Shown: positions 35,677-48,662 of the stretch, in pieces
How positions within the stretch are numbered: position 1 is the stretch's first letter
Layout: each line of letters opens with the position of its first letter
Assembly: GCA_015183035.1 (NCBI GenBank)
Contig: JACZZP010000006.1
Coordinates: forward strand, 682,001 to 746,000
DNA: 64,000 nt
Direction: 5' to 3'
From: Meloidogyne chitwoodi
Taxonomy: Eukaryota; Nematoda; Chromadorea; Rhabditida; Meloidogynidae
The notes under the pieces: generated by a model
What the model was told of the DNA's origin: nothing
Database searches by the model: none
What the model saw: only the letters and a program-made list of their open reading frames with translations
Program-made: the position numbers and the translations under genes

Positions 35677-35793
35677 AGTTTACCTGTCATTTTTTAAAAT
35701 TAATATAGCATATAGCTAAAAAAAAATTTTTAAAAAGAAGAAATTAATTTATAAAAATTTATTTAATTAAAAAACTATCCCAATTAAACAAAA

Positions 35794-36578
35794 ATGTCAA
35801 AATTATTTTTTGTTATATTTATTATTGTTTTTATTCAATGCTGTGAAGGAGTACCACATAGAAGAAAACAAAAACATCCTAGACAAGCATGGTCTGGTCA
35901 TTTAGGTATTTTTGTTTTTATTTAAAAAAGAAATAGTTTTAATAATTAGAATCAAAGGTTTTTCCTATCAAAATTTCGTCCCTATTTTTATTAATTAAAG
36001 TCTATAAATCATAAAAATAAATTTTAAAATAATTTAAATAAATAATAAAATTAAGGACATAAAGTAGATGACGGGGTGAGTATGTCATTAGCACAACATG
36101 AGGTATATTTTATTTTTAATTTAATAAATTAATTTAAAAATTTAGAATCAAGAAGATAATCAAGGTAAATGTTTAAAATATAATTAAAGATATATGTATA
36201 ATAGTCTTCTTATATATACCTATTGTAAAAGGTATTTATGAAAAGTTCTGTTCATCTTTTTCCCTCTAAGTTTATCGGTAGTTTAGGATAAATAACTAAG
36301 TAATTAAAAAATAATTTTAAAAGACCGAGGATATTACTTAAAATTAATTTTAAAAATTTGGTCAAGTAAGTAGAAAATGGATTGAAGGAGTGGTGAAAGA
36401 CTCTAAATTTACTGATAAAGATGGTCACGTTTATAACAGAAATGGCATAAATAAAAAAACAAATATCTCTTTTTGGCTCTGCAAAGAGTACCACTCTAAT
36501 ACCCACTGCTTAGCGAGAATTCGAATGATAAATGGTAAAGCTTACATTCCGGATGATGCATCTCCACATATTTGTTAA
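35794..36578 (+). CDS. Secreted micro-exon FLYWCH-like protein G
   Basis: Exons: 35794-35905 (signal peptide ending IQCCEGV, basic HRRKQKHPR, ends ..WSGHLG), 36056-36075 (20-nt micro-exon), 36146-36164 (19-nt micro-exon), 36367-36578 (finger, ends SPHIC and TAA); about 120 aa. The finger is close to that of gene B: FTDKDGHVYNRNG, FWLC, seven residues, C, LARIR, GKAYIPDD.SPHIC. The acceptor of the finger exon used in B is mutated here (TAG to TGG); a nearby AAG keeps the frame. The preceding intron is also similar to that of B, so B and G are recent paralogues. Intact and compact. Confidence 0.72.
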
Positions 36579-38800
36579 GGAGAGAGTAATCTTAGGTAAA
36601 TTTAATAATTTAAGTAAAAATATTTTTATTAAAGTTTAAAAACTTTAAATTTTTATTTCAATAAATAATTTTAGATAAATATAATTACAAGAGATTTTAT
36701 TAAAATTTAATATAAATTTATAACTCAAATAATTATCTTAAATTATCCAAATTAATTTATAACTTTTGTCCAAGTTTATTAATTTTTGTTAAAAATTAAA
36801 TTTTATAAAATTTAAGCAGATATTAAAAGTTAATAAAAATATTTATTGGAAAATCAGAATATTATATTAATTAATAATTATAATTTAATAAAAATATTTA
36901 AATATTCTAATTTTAGTAATTTTGAGTAAAAGTGATTGAAAACATTTTAACAATTAAAAATGAAGTAAAAAGAAGAGAGACAAAATTAATTTAAACGAAC
37001 ATTTATTTTTTAGCTTTTTTTTAAATTAAAAAAGACACAAAATTATTCCCTTTATTACCTATATTATTTAAATTTATATTAAACAATCTTTTTCTTTCTA
37101 TCCTGATAAATTATTTAAAAAATTCTTTTTTTTTTTTGTTTAAATAAAAGATTTATTATATATCTTTAAATTAAATTTAAATTTTTAAAAATTTAAATCT
37201 CATTTAAAAAGTCAAAATTTATTTATTAAACAATCTCTTTTTTCAATAAAATTAGACAATTGGATAATTCAAAATAAATATTTATTTATTTATTTTTTAA
37301 AAAAGAAGAGATACTGAATTTAATAAAAACATTTCTTTTTACTAATTTACTTTAAAAAAGTTGATACAATTTTCGAAGAAAATCGAATACTTCAAAAAAA
37401 AATTCGGCCGATCTCTAGTAAAACATGGACAATCTAGTAATAATAACGGTGAGCAAAAATATCTAATTATTTAGTTATTTATTTTAGGATATTTTTTTAA
37501 ATATATTTTATTTGCGTTAAAATAAAAAAAAAAAGAATAAAAAATAAAATCACGAGAATGAACGAAAAATATTAAAAAACACACAACAATAATCAAAATA
37601 AAAAAGATAAAACTTAAAATAAATTTTTTAAGGGGAATTCCCCTAATAATAAAATTAAAAATCACGAGTTTATTTATTTATTTAAATTAAAAGAGAAAGA
37701 TAATCTTTAATCAAAAAATTCTTGTAAAATAAAAAATTGTTAAAAATTTCCAATTTTGATATTTTTGTTAAATAATATTATAATTTAATTAAATATATAA
37801 ATTTATTTTGTCAAAATTAATTTAGAAATAATTTTGAATTATTTTTTTAATAAAAAGTAAAAAATAATTAATAAGTAGTTTTTTAAATAAATTTAAAAGT
37901 TTAAGAAATAATAAAAATTGAAGGAAATTATTAAAATTCATTATTTAACACGTAATAAGATCATTGGTCAATTATCGGTCAATTTAATTGAAAGTAATTA
38001 AATATTTAAAAAAAAAGAAGAAAAAATTTTTGGGAGAACAATTGGCGAAAATGACGTGAAAAATAAATAAATAAAATGAAGGCGGGAAAAGGAAAAGATA
38101 ATGGAAAGAAATTTTTTTTAAAAAAAAAAAGAAAAGAGTGGAGGAACGTTTATTAAAAAAAAAAGATATAAAAAAACAAGCGAAACAAAATTTTTTTATC
38201 TTCGCGCAGAAAATTATTCATTTATTTAATATAAACAAATGGTTTTATTACTCTATAAAAATGAAAAGAAATATAAAATAAATATAAATAAAGATTTTTA
38301 TATTTTAACGTTCTTAGTTTGGGGAAAGACCTTTTTTCTAAACTTTAATTTTTTATTATTATTATTTTTTATTTATTTATTTTTATTGAAATATTTTGTT
38401 AAATATTTACAAAAAATTGATCTCGATCAAAATAATTTTTATACAGAATTTTCACCCTATTCTTAACTGAAATTATAAGAAATTATAAAAATATTATAGG
38501 TTGAGCTATAAAAATTAAATAAGAAATTATAACTTTGTCTTAATAAAAAATATTTTTAATATATTTTTTATAAATTTATTTTATTTAGTAAATTAATTTA
38601 AAAATAAAAAATAGATTTTTATTACTTTTTTTACATTAAATAAATTTAAGGTAATAAATTTGGAGAGATCAAAATTGTGGTTTTGAATTAAATAAAAAAA
38701 GTTATATTTTATTTAATAAAATTAAAAAGAAAATTTATTTTTTCTTAAATTTAATTATTTTAGTTTCAAAATATAATAATTATTTTAATAATTATTTTAA
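36579..38800. other. Gene-free region with family relics
   Basis: Starts with degenerate downstream family exons (near 36674 and 36912), continues through AT-rich DNA, a family exon fragment at 37421-37448 and long A/T runs. A 75-codon frame at 38239-38466 lacks any supporting signal. Confidence 0.45.
37421..37448 (+). pseudogene. Orphan EHGQSSN-module exon fragment
   Basis: AACATGGACAATCTAGTAAT.. ending at a GTGAGC donor repeats the 3' part of the EHGQxSSN micro-exon, and the following intron start (AAAAATATCTAATTA) matches that after exon 3 of gene B. The 5' part is replaced by a hAT-like end (CCGATCTCTA). A broken relic of a further family member. Confidence 0.55.
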
Positions 38801-41800
38801 ATGAATTCTTCATTTGATTTTAATAATTGTCGCTGTCCCAGTGAAAAAAGTTTATATGGAAGTAATTCTTCAATTTCTACCGTATCTCAACAAATTAATG
38901 GAAATTCAAGTTTTTTGAGGAGAATATCATTTCATACTTGTAAATTAATTAATTAATTATATTTTAAATATTTTAATAAAATATAAATTTAATTAAAAAT
39001 AATTATTTTAGTAGAACAATATTCCCCCTTAACTGAACATAATAATCACAAAATATCTTTTACTTCTGCATTACAAAAAACAAAACAAGGCCTTGGAAAT
39101 TTATTTGCAGATGATGAACAATCACCTGAAGATCTTATTTATAACCTTTTTAAAGTACCAAATAAATCAGATGCTTATATTGGAAAATTAATTATTGTAA
39201 AACTTAAAATAATTTTTAATTTTAATTTTTAAAAGGTTTTAAAAAATCATGGACTTCAAAAAAATGATCCAAGATTTGCCCCTATGATGAAAAAAATAAA
39301 AGAAATTGAAAACGAAAAAGAAGAAAAAAGTAATGAAGCAAGAGATCCAAAACATTGGAAACTTAGCAAAAATGATTTTAAACGTGTTATAAGTGAATCA
39401 AGTAAATGAAATTAATTAATTACTTAATTTTTAAAAAAATTAAGTAATTATATTTTAAATATATAGGAAAAAGCTTAAATTTTCTATTTCTGGTAATATT
39501 TTAATTAACCAAAAGTTTTAATGTTAATTATAATTTTTTTTTATTTTTTTTTAAAAATGTCTGGAAGAAAATATAATTGTTAAAATTATAAAATAAAATA
39601 ATAAATAAAAATAATTATTTATTTAATTAAATATTTTTATTTTTTTAGTGTCGTTAATTGTGCAAACAATTCAAGGAGATTTGGTTGTTCCAGCATGGGG
39701 ACATTTTACAAAAATTATAAAAGAAATATATGAAGAGGTATTTATTTATTTTAATTTATTTTATTAAAAATCTAAAAATAGTGTAAACCAATAAATGAAG
39801 GAAAAGTAGCTAATTATATTCCTCAACTTGCCAGAGTTTCACCTGACAATTGGGGAGTAGCAATATGCACTGTAGATGGTCAAAGACATTCATTTGGTAA
39901 TAGTAATATTCCTTTTTGTGTTCAAAGTGTATCAAAGGCTTTTAATTATGGAATTGGTAAAAAATAAAAAATTAATAAAATTATTTAAAAAATTCAGCTG
40001 CCTCAGAAATGGGTGCAGAATATGTTCACAAATATGTTGGCCAAGAACCTTCAGGACGTTTTTTTAATGAAATTTGTCTTGATTCAAATAGTAATTAAAT
40101 AATAATAAATATTTTTTAAAATATTTATTTAAAGATAAACCACACAATCCAATGGTAAATAGTGGAGCTATAATTGTTACTAGTTTAATTCAGAACAATT
40201 TAGATATGGCTGATAGATTTGAACATGTAAGAGATATTTGTTTAAAATTAATATGATTAAAATAATAATAAGATATTAATAAAAATAAATTTTTTCGAAA
40301 ATAGAGAAAAATAAAAATAATATATAATTTTTTCAAGAAAAAATTTCGATAAAAATATTTAAAAATAAATTAATAAAATATTTATAATTAAAATAATAAT
40401 TTAAATATTATTTTAAGATGATCAACCAATATCGAAAAATTTCTGGTGGAGAATATGTGGGATTTAACAATTCAGTTTTTCTTTCTGAAGTAAACACTGC
40501 TGACAGAAATTATGCTCTTGCTTATTTTATGAAGGTTTTTTTTTTAAATTTTTGATAAAAAATAATTATTTAAAAATAATTTAAAAAAGGAAAATGGTTG
40601 TTTTCCACCAGGAACGGGAAGTCTAAAAGAAGCTTTAGATTTTTATTTTCAACTTTGTTCACTTGAAATTACTTGTGAAGGAATGGCTGTTAGCATAATT
40701 TTTTTTTTAAATATTTTTTAAAATTAATTTTTTTAAAGGTTATGGCTGCTACTTTAGCAAATGGAGGTTGTTTAAAATTCAAATTTTTATCAATTTAAAT
40801 ACATTTAATTTTTTAAAAATTAATTAATTTTAAAATTCTATTAAAAAGGTGTTTGTCCACTTACTGGAGAACGTTGTATTGGCTCCCGCCCATGTAGAGA
40901 TGTTCTTTCTTTGATGAACTCGTGCGGGTTAATTAATTTAAATTATAAATATTTTAAAATTAAATATAATTTAATAGAATGTATGATTATTCTGGTCAAT
41001 TTGCCTTTCACGTAGGATTGCCTGCCAAATCAGGAGTTTCAGGTGTTATGATAGTAGTTGTACCTAATATTATGGGAATTGCATTGTGGTCACCAGCTCT
41101 TGAAAAAATGGGAAATTCTGTACGAGGGGTAGAATTCTGCAAGAGGCTGATACAACGTAATAAATAAAAAATAAATTAAAAATATAAAAATAATTTATAA
41201 TTAATTAATTTAAACTTGTAAAGAAAATAAACACAAACAAAATAAAAATTGAAATAAAACTTTAAATACAAAAATAAAAAATAATTTTATTTATAAAGGT
41301 TTTAACTTCCACAACTATGATTCTCTTGTGCATAACGAATCTCCAAAATTTGATCCACGAGCGAGAGTTGGAGAGCGTGAAAAGGCTGCAGTAGTGTCTC
41401 TTTTATTTGCAGCTAAAGCTGCCGATTTAAATACAATTAGAAGGTATATATAATTAAATAATTAATATATATTATATTTTTAAAAATATTATTAGAATGT
41501 ACATGCAAAAAGTTGATTTAGAAATGGCTGATTATGACAAAAGAACAGCTCTTCATTTAGCTGCTTCTGAGGGTCATTTTGAAGTTGCATTATTTTTGTT
41601 GGAAATTGGGAAGGTTAAACCTGATCCTAAAGATAGGTGAGTGATAAATAATTTTATTAAATTAAATTTAATAATTAACTTTTTAATTTTCTTTTTAGAT
41701 GGAATAGAACTCCTTTGGATGATGCTCGCTCTGCAAATCATACATCTGTTACTCTTTTATTAGAACGTCGTATGTGTGAGTTACAACATTCAATAGAAAA

Positions 41801-43969
41801 CAAACAACAACAACTCACAACCCCGTCTTTGCCAAACACTCAAAAACCGCAAAAAGTTGTACGAAAATCAAGTTCAATGCAGGCATTGAGTAATAATACA
41901 ATATTAAATAATGATCCAGTTTCCTCATCCATTCAGCAACAATTATTAATACAGAATGATATAATGGATGAACATGGGCAGCAAAATGTTTGCTTTATAA
42001 ATAAATAAATTTTTAATTTACTATAAAATTATGGTAAAATGGTTGTTTCAATTAGGGTGCCTCCCCGACCCATCGGGGGCGGAAATTTCGAGGGACGGGG
42101 ATCGTCGGGGGAAGCATGTCGGGAGTCGGGTCGGGGGTCAGCATAACCTTCGGGGACGGGGTCGGGGACGGGGGTGGTCGGGGGAAGTACGTCGGGGTTC
42201 GGGTCGGGGAGTGGAGGTTCGGGGTCGGGTCGGGGTAACCAAAAATTAATTTTTCAAAGCAAATTTTTTATTTAAAAAATTTATATAACTCAAACAGAGG
42301 AAATCAAACTCTCTGCTAACTATAAATGCTAAATATTCTCCTCTTTAGCGCCGCAGGCGAAATTTTGAAAATTTATTTTTCTCTAGTTGCCAAAAATTCT
42401 TTTCACTTGACCAAGTTTCGGTCATGACCACATGTTACCAGACATGACCGGATTGACCTGACCGAAGATGCCGGCCATGTTCAGGTCATCTTTGGTGACT
42501 GAAAAAATTTGAAGGAAAACACTGGTAACAATACCATGTTCCTAGGAATAGAACCACATATAGGTTAAGAGTAAGGTTGTCAGAAAATTTTAAAAAATGT
42601 AATTTGAACTAAAAGATATATACGGTTAAAAATACGCAAATAAGGAATAATTCATTTTTTCAACGCCGCAGGCGAAAATTTTTGAAATTAATTGAACTCT
42701 AGTTGCCAAAAATTCACTTTTTCCATAATAATTGTCAAAATTTTTAAAAATATTTTTCAATAACTCAATCATCAGGGGTGCTTGTCATCCCCGAAAACGT
42801 CGGGAGAGACCTTCGGGGGTCGGGTCGGGGGAAAGCAAATCTTTCGGGGACGGGGTCGGGGACGGGGGACGTCGGGGGCAGCCTGTCGGGGTTCGGGTCG
42901 GGGAAAACCTCCAAAAATGTCGGGGATCGGGGTCGGGGTTTCGGGGGCACGGGGATGGGGAGGCACCCTAGTTTCAATTATTAAATGATTTTCCATGTTT
43001 CACCTCTTTTTCTCTTAAAAAAATTAAAAATTTTCAGCAAATTCAAAGAAAACCTTCCAAAACTTATTACCAAAAAAATAAAGAAATAAAAGTATACGGA
43101 GAAGGTTTATGTTCATCTAATACATCATCAATAACTGCTAATGCTACGGAAGAAGTAAAAACAAAAGAATGCAATGAAGAATGCTGCAAAATGGAAACAA
43201 AACAAAATTTATATAATTTACAAGGATATAATTTAATAAATGATAATACTAAAAGTATTTTATTTATTATTATTTGGGAAGAGGGGAAATAATCAAAATT
43301 TAACTGATTTTTAAATTATAATTTCAAAATATTATTTTTTCAGAAAATAATTATTTTTTGGAAGACTTCTCTGCAGATGAAAACAATTTTGTTTTAATTA
43401 ATTCTCAAAATGAATATAATAATGATGACCAAAATAATTCTAAAATTTTACAAAAATCAGAAACAAATGGATTTAATCTAAATGATGTTAAAGGAGTACC
43501 TCTTTTTAATTTAGGAATTGAAGATGAAATTCCTAAACGAAAATTAACCAGAGAAGAGGATAATGAAGAAGAAGAAGAAGAAAGTTCAAATTCTGAAGAG
43601 GAAGAGGTATATATAAATTATTAAAATATTATTTTTATTAATTTATATTTATGAACAGAAAACTAGATTACCCAATGAAAAGATATACCCCTATATCTTT
43701 TAAAATTTAATAATTAAATTGGAATTTTATTATAACACAGATAAAACATGTCTAAAAATCATAATAATTAAAAAAAAATTTTATAATTTTCCAAGGATAT
43801 ACTTTCTAAAGAAGATGAGGAAAGTACAAATTCTTGTTCATCACCTAATCATCGTCCTCTTTTGCAATGGCCGTTACCTCCACCACAACCTTCTGCTGTT
43901 GCAGCAACAACAAGACTTTGTCAGAACAAACGATGGATGATGGGGAGACAATTGAGTGGAAATTTTTAA
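38801..43969 (+). CDS. glna: Glutaminase, kidney/GLS type with ankyrin repeats
   Basis: Hydrolyses glutamine to glutamate and ammonia; animal GLS enzymes are mitochondrial. Exons start 38801-38939, 39012-39196, 39236-39401, 39649-39737, 39782-39956 and continue to 43969. Conserved catalytic parts: [14 protein letters not shown] (the Ser-x-x-Lys pair), [40 protein letters not shown], and [21 protein letters not shown]. After the catalytic core come ankyrin repeats ([32 protein letters not shown]). An additional, acidic, low-complexity C-terminal extension (41780-43969, with [10 protein letters not shown]) is not typical of GLS. Intron before it holds a 918-bp hAT-like MITE. Symbol given by orthology only. 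Confidence 0.92.
42053..42970. mobile_element. hAT-like MITE with CGGGG arrays in glutaminase intron
   Basis: Ends TAGGGTGCCTCCCCGACC and GGGGAGGCACCCTA; 8-bp target duplication GTTTCAAT (42045-42052, 42971-42978). Both subterminal arms are GC-rich arrays of TCGGGG/GACGGGG units, standing out from the surrounding DNA; the centre is ordinary AT-rich sequence. Long open frames in the arms are repeat artefacts. Confidence 0.88.
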
Positions 43970-45758
43970 AATTATTAATAAAATAAATAATTAAAAATAA
44001 TAAGAACGGTGATTTTAATAATACTTTTTAATAAATTTTATTTTTTAATAAATTTTGATATGATTGGCAATGTTTATAAAATGGATTTTTAGGTGAATAA
44101 ATATGTCGTTTTTATTAAATTCATCAATAAACTATTACTCGTTTTCCATCTCCTTATATTGGAATATCCAAGACATTTCTTCCGTTTTTAGTTAAATTTT
44201 ACTGTCAAATTTAGCATCAAAAATGTATAATAAATAGTTAATTTAAAATATAAGTAAGATGAGGAGAAAAATTTTAGACTAATTTTAGTTAAATTAATAT
44301 TATTTAAATGTTCTTTGTGTCTGAAAACCCAAAAAATTTTAGAAACACATTAAAATTATTAAAATTATTTAATTTTTTACTTTCACAAAAACCAATAAAA
44401 TAGAAAAGTTTTATAAGGGCACAAAAAACAAATTGGTCACAATTTAAGTTTAAATAGAAATTATGTACATATTTTTTGTTTAAAATAAATACAAATTAGG
44501 ATAGAAAAGTAAAGAATGGAAAATTTAAAATTAAATAATTTTGAAATATCGGTGCGATCATAATTAGGGGCGTATTTTATTAAAATTTCAAATAGTAAAA
44601 ATACAATCAAAAATAATCTCAATCAACGAGATAATCATTTTGAAGATTAAGTAAGAAGTGCCAAAAAGGGTAAGAATTTCAGAATTTATGTACTGAATAA
44701 AATTTGCCAATTTTAGGCCAAAATGCAGGGCGTCATTTTTTGAATTTTTGAATTTTTCGGCATTTTAAATTTTTTTCACTGCATTGAATGCTTCTTTAAT
44801 TTTTAAACTAATAAGAATTAGAGAGAAGGAAGGATAGCGGACTAGGCGGAAGAGAATTTAGATACCAACCATTTGTTCCCACGTTGTGGCTATAAAATTT
44901 TTGCGCGAGGGTCAAAAATAAGCCAAAACAGTTATAACATAAGCAGTTATAAATCTGATAATTTTTAAGCTATGTCAACTAATCTTATATCATTTTGAAG
45001 CCCTGGTTCTGCTCCTTAATTTTATATAATATATGTGCTGGATTCTCTAAATTTTTAAATGTTATGGTCAAGACAAAATTCATCTCCGATGGATTTTATT
45101 CAATTTTATCAATTTAAATTTTTGAGTATCTTTCAATTTAAATGGTTTTAATGGAGTTTTAAAGTATTAATATTAAAGAAAAGCTCCTAGTAATAATCTG
45201 CCTGCCTATCTGAGACAACAATCTAACATGTTCATTGATTAAATTTTATTAAATCGAGAATTTATTGTAAATTTAACGAATAAAAAGTTTAAATAAAATC
45301 CGAGTTAAATAGAAACAGGATTAGTTGGTTTTTATTATTATTTAATTCTCGGTATATTTAAATAATTATTAATAGTAAAGAATAAGAAAGAATTGTCTTC
45401 TATAATTTTTTTATTATTTGAAAAATCAAAAAATTTAAACCAACTCGAATCCAACTGCTTTTTTATTTTTCAATGATTTTACAATTAAATATAAAATAGA
45501 TAAATAATTAATTTATGTATAATATGTATCAATATATAATTTCTACTATCAATTATAATATCAAAAAGGTATAATAAGTATATAATCGTGTTATTTTACT
45601 AATTATAGTTGAAGTTAATATCAAATACCTTTGTAAGGACTATAGTTCATTTAAAATTAAGAAAGTTAAGTTTGGTCAATTATAAAGAAATTTAAAAATT
45701 TATCCATAATATTAAAAATAATTTTTATCAACAAATTATTGTTAAATTTTTAAATTTT
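43970..45758. other. Gene-free region
   Basis: Between glutaminase and gene K. Slightly more mixed composition around 44500-45200, but no open frame, RNA or repeat that I can support. Confidence 0.4.
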
Positions 45759-46656
45759 TTAGAAAAAATCAAAAAAGTTTTTTACGTTCGTTTCATTCTT
45801 TAAATTAACAGGACAATTTAATAATGTTGTATTTTGACCTCTTGAAGATTTTAATGATTCTAAATGTGAATTACCAATTGCATTATTAATTTCTGAACGA
45901 AGTTTAACAGTTTCAAGAAAAACATCACTTATTGCATCACACATTGTTTTATTATTATTATTTTTATTATTATTAAATACTAAGTTATTTATTCCTCCCA
46001 TTTCTTCAATTTTTAAATTAAAAAATTGTCCAACTTCAGGAAATTTTTTATCTAAAACTATTTCAGCTTTTTCGACATTTTCATCAGAAAAAAATATTTT
46101 TCCAAAAGAAAACATGTTGGTCATTGAAGTTAACATTTGAAAACAGACAAATAATTCAATTTCCTCTTTTTTATTTTTATTTTTACCTTCAAATTCTTCT
46201 TTATCAGAACGTCTAAGACAACCTTTTTTAGATTTTAATCGAAAAGTTTTTCTTAAAACATTTAATCCAATATTTTTAGTTACTTCATCAATAAGAAAAG
46301 GAAAAAACATTGCAATGGTTGCAGGTTTAGAATTATTTCCAGATATTTCTTCATAATCTTCTTTTAAAATACATTTATTTGAAAGTTTATTTAAAAGTTG
46401 TTGATAAATTTCTGTATAATTTTTTTCTTCATTTTGATTTGTTAGAATATCTGAGGCATTTGTTTGAAGGTTATAAGTTAAATAAGATTCTCCAAGGTTA
46501 TTAATTGATGTTTGTGCTTCTACAAAAAATATTTTTTTTAATTAAAAAAAATATTTTAATACCATCAACTCCAAATTCTTTAAATATTAAATTGTCAATT
46601 TTGTCCAATTTTACGTTGCTGGCAAGAAATAATAAAAATAAAAATTGAATAAACAT
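45759..46656 (-). CDS. Secreted protein K (paralogue of L)
   Basis: Two exons, 46656-46563 and 46519-45759, give 284 aa. The N-terminus FIQFLFLLFLASN is a signal peptide, followed by VKLDKIDNLIFKEFG. The mature part is mostly helical-looking and charged; hallmark segment VLDKKFPEVGQFFNLKIEEMGG is nearly repeated in gene L (FLDKKFPEIEQLFKLKFEEKG). An Asn/Lys run lies near residue 220. Same two-exon layout with a phase-1 intron right after the signal region, and same strand, as gene L. I do not recognise the family. A secreted, lineage-specific protein is the safest reading. Confidence 0.8.
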
Positions 46657-47228
46657 TTTCTTTCTTTTTTTTTAATTTTATTCTAAAAATAGGATATATA
46701 AATTAATTTTAAAAATATTTAAAACTTTTTCTTTTCAAAATAATATGTATAATAAAAATAATAAAATATAAATAAATATCAAAACATTATTTAAACTTTA
46801 TATAGTAAATGGATATCTCTTTTGAAAAGAGATATCTCTCTAGAAATACCAATTAGTTGACCTAAATAATATTTCTCTTGTATAATATCTCAAAACTAAA
46901 AGAGTTGGAAAATAATAAATTATATAAAAAAAGTAAAATTTTAATAATAAAATGGTTAAATTGTACTTTTAATTTATAATTAAAAATAATAAAATTTTAT
47001 TTAAATAATTTTAAATGAATTTATTTTAATTTTTAAACAACAAAATTATTGTGAATATAATTGCAAATAAAAATATATAAAAATAATAATATTAAGACTG
47101 TTTAAAAACATTCGGTTCTGCTATGGACTATTTCTCTACAATTGTTTTATTTTATCAATATTAAATTATTAGATATTCTTTTTTATTTATTTGATGGACA
47201 GCCAATATTCATTTTCAACATTTCTCGG
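46657..47228. other. Upstream of gene K, gene-free
   Basis: AT-rich; contains a TATCTCTTTTGAAAAGAGATA palindrome near 46815. No other feature seen. Confidence 0.4.
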
Positions 47229-47774
47229 GGGCCGTAGGTTAAAAAGGGAGTAAGGGTTAACCAACCCATAACTGAGGGTAAACATACCTCTTACCCATAG
47301 GTTAAAATGCGAGTAGCACTAACTCCGGGTTCGGGGTCAATCTACCCGGGTTAAATAACCCTGAGTTGAGGGTAAAAACCAACCCTTAGGTTAAAAAGCG
47401 AGTAACGTGTTGATTTACCTTTAGTTGCGGGTAAAATGGCAACCCTCATCGATGAGGGTTAGCGGATTTTTCTAATGGCTCTAACTCTGTTCAAAAAATT
47501 TTTTTAATTTTAAAATTTTGTACAGATGATCTCCTAAGAGTTTTCAACTATTCTTCTAAATTTTAGAATTTTAGGATAAATATTTATTGAGTTACAATTT
47601 AAAAGGTAAAAGTTGTCATTTTTCACTGCATGGTTAAGTGGGATAATAACGGGTAACATAACGGGTAATTTTTTTAACCTAAGGGTTAACCCTTTACCCA
47701 TAGGCTAGAAATAGGGTTACTTTACCCGGGTTGACTTACTCGAGTAAACTAACTTTCTTTTTAACCTACGGCCC
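47229..47774. mobile_element. PIF/Harbinger-like MITE (GGGCCGTAGGTTAA ends)
   Basis: 546 bp with ends GGGCCGTAGGTTAAAAAG and its inverse; 3-bp duplication CGG (47226-47228, 47775-47777). Interior is an array of GGGTTAACC/GAGGGTAA-type palindromes. Same terminal GGGCC and 3-bp rule as the element in gene B. Confidence 0.82.
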
Positions 47775-47778
47775 CGGG

Positions 47779-48272
47779 AATACCGAGGTTCGTACCCCAT
47801 ATTTTTCAATTTTTTTATTTTTCCCAACTTTTTCTTTTTTTTTTGCTTCTTCTGGCAAGTCCCCAATCCGGTAATACTTCTAGCACATATCACACTTATC
47901 TTCCTGAATTTTTGTGGCGAAAACGTTTTGGTGATATTTCAGATGTATTTTATAATTTTTGGAACCATGTTTCACTATTTTATCCTTGTGAACGTGAATA
48001 AAAATTAATCCTTTTTGATTGTTACTTGCCAGAAGCAAAAAAAAAAGAAAAAGTTGGGAAAAATAAAAAAAATTGAAAAATATGGGGTACGAACCAGGGA
48101 TGGGCAAAATTGGAAAATAAAATACGAAATCCGAAATCCGAAACAAAATGTAAAAAAATAAAAACCGAAATACGATATCCGAAATAAAAATGTCTAAAAA
48201 ACCCGAACAATCCGAAACTTCCGAAACCCGAAATCCGAAACTTGCCCATCCCTGGTACGAACCTCGGTATTA
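47779..48272. mobile_element. Inverted-repeat element with ATACCGAGGTTCGTACCCC ends
   Basis: Left arm (47779-47860) and right arm (48027-48094, continued at 48255-48272) are long inverted repeats, including ACCGAGGTTCGTACCCC and CTTTTTCTTTTTTTTTTGCT. The right arm is interrupted by the hAT MITE at 48095-48254. Superfamily not determined. Confidence 0.75.
48095..48254. mobile_element. hAT MITE (CAGGGATGGGCA family), nested
   Basis: 160 bp, ends CAGGGATGGGCAAAATTGG and AAACTTGCCCATCCCTG, perfect 8-bp duplication GTACGAAC (48087-48094, 48255-48262). Interior is CCGAAAT/ACGAAAT repeats. A likely fragment of the same family ends at about 18556 (TGCCCATCCCTG). Confidence 0.93.
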
Positions 48273-48426
48273 CAATTTTTTAAAAATGTTAAAAAATATC
48301 TTTACCGTTTTTAATTAGTATTCTTCTCTTTGTTTGTTAAACTTTATTTTATTACGAAAAGTCCGTTGACTAAAGATATTGACGAATGGTCCGTTGACGT
48401 AAAGTCTATTGACAAAAAGGGTACAG

Positions 48427-48514
48427 CCCGAAAAGGCGCGGGCCATATAGGCACGTATCAAAAGAAGAAAATAGAGATAAAAAGGAAGCGAGAGACTACA
48501 TGCGCCTTTTCGGG
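48427..48514. repeat. Inverted repeat upstream of symplekin
   Basis: CCCGAAAAGGCGC (48427-48439) and GCGCCTTTTCGGG (48502-48514) are perfect inverse copies about 60 bp apart, about 150 bp before the symplekin start. Just upstream, GTCCGTTGAC is repeated (48361, 48390). Either a small MITE or part of the promoter. Confidence 0.5.
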
Positions 48515-48662
48515 CGTGTCCCGACAAAAAGTTATAGAGCAGTTTAATTTACTGTCGAATTTCAAACATTGTCGAATTTAAGTAATACTTTATTCCTTGA
48601 GAAAAGTTTTTATGGAATTTCGCTTTTTTCTTTAATCTTTCATATTTTTGTTTTCAGAGAGT

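Noticed and set aside
38239..38466. 75-codon hydrophobic frame before glutaminase
   Set aside because: AT-rich DNA readily gives Phe/Leu/Ile frames; no splice context, no similarity to neighbours.
42031..42996. Several 68-79 codon GC-rich open frames on both strands
   Set aside because: They lie in the CGGGG arrays of the hAT-like MITE in the glutaminase intron; all frames are open because the words lack stops.
47880..48249. Two hydrophobic frames on the minus strand
   Set aside because: Located in nested inverted-repeat elements; hydrophobicity comes from T-rich arms.
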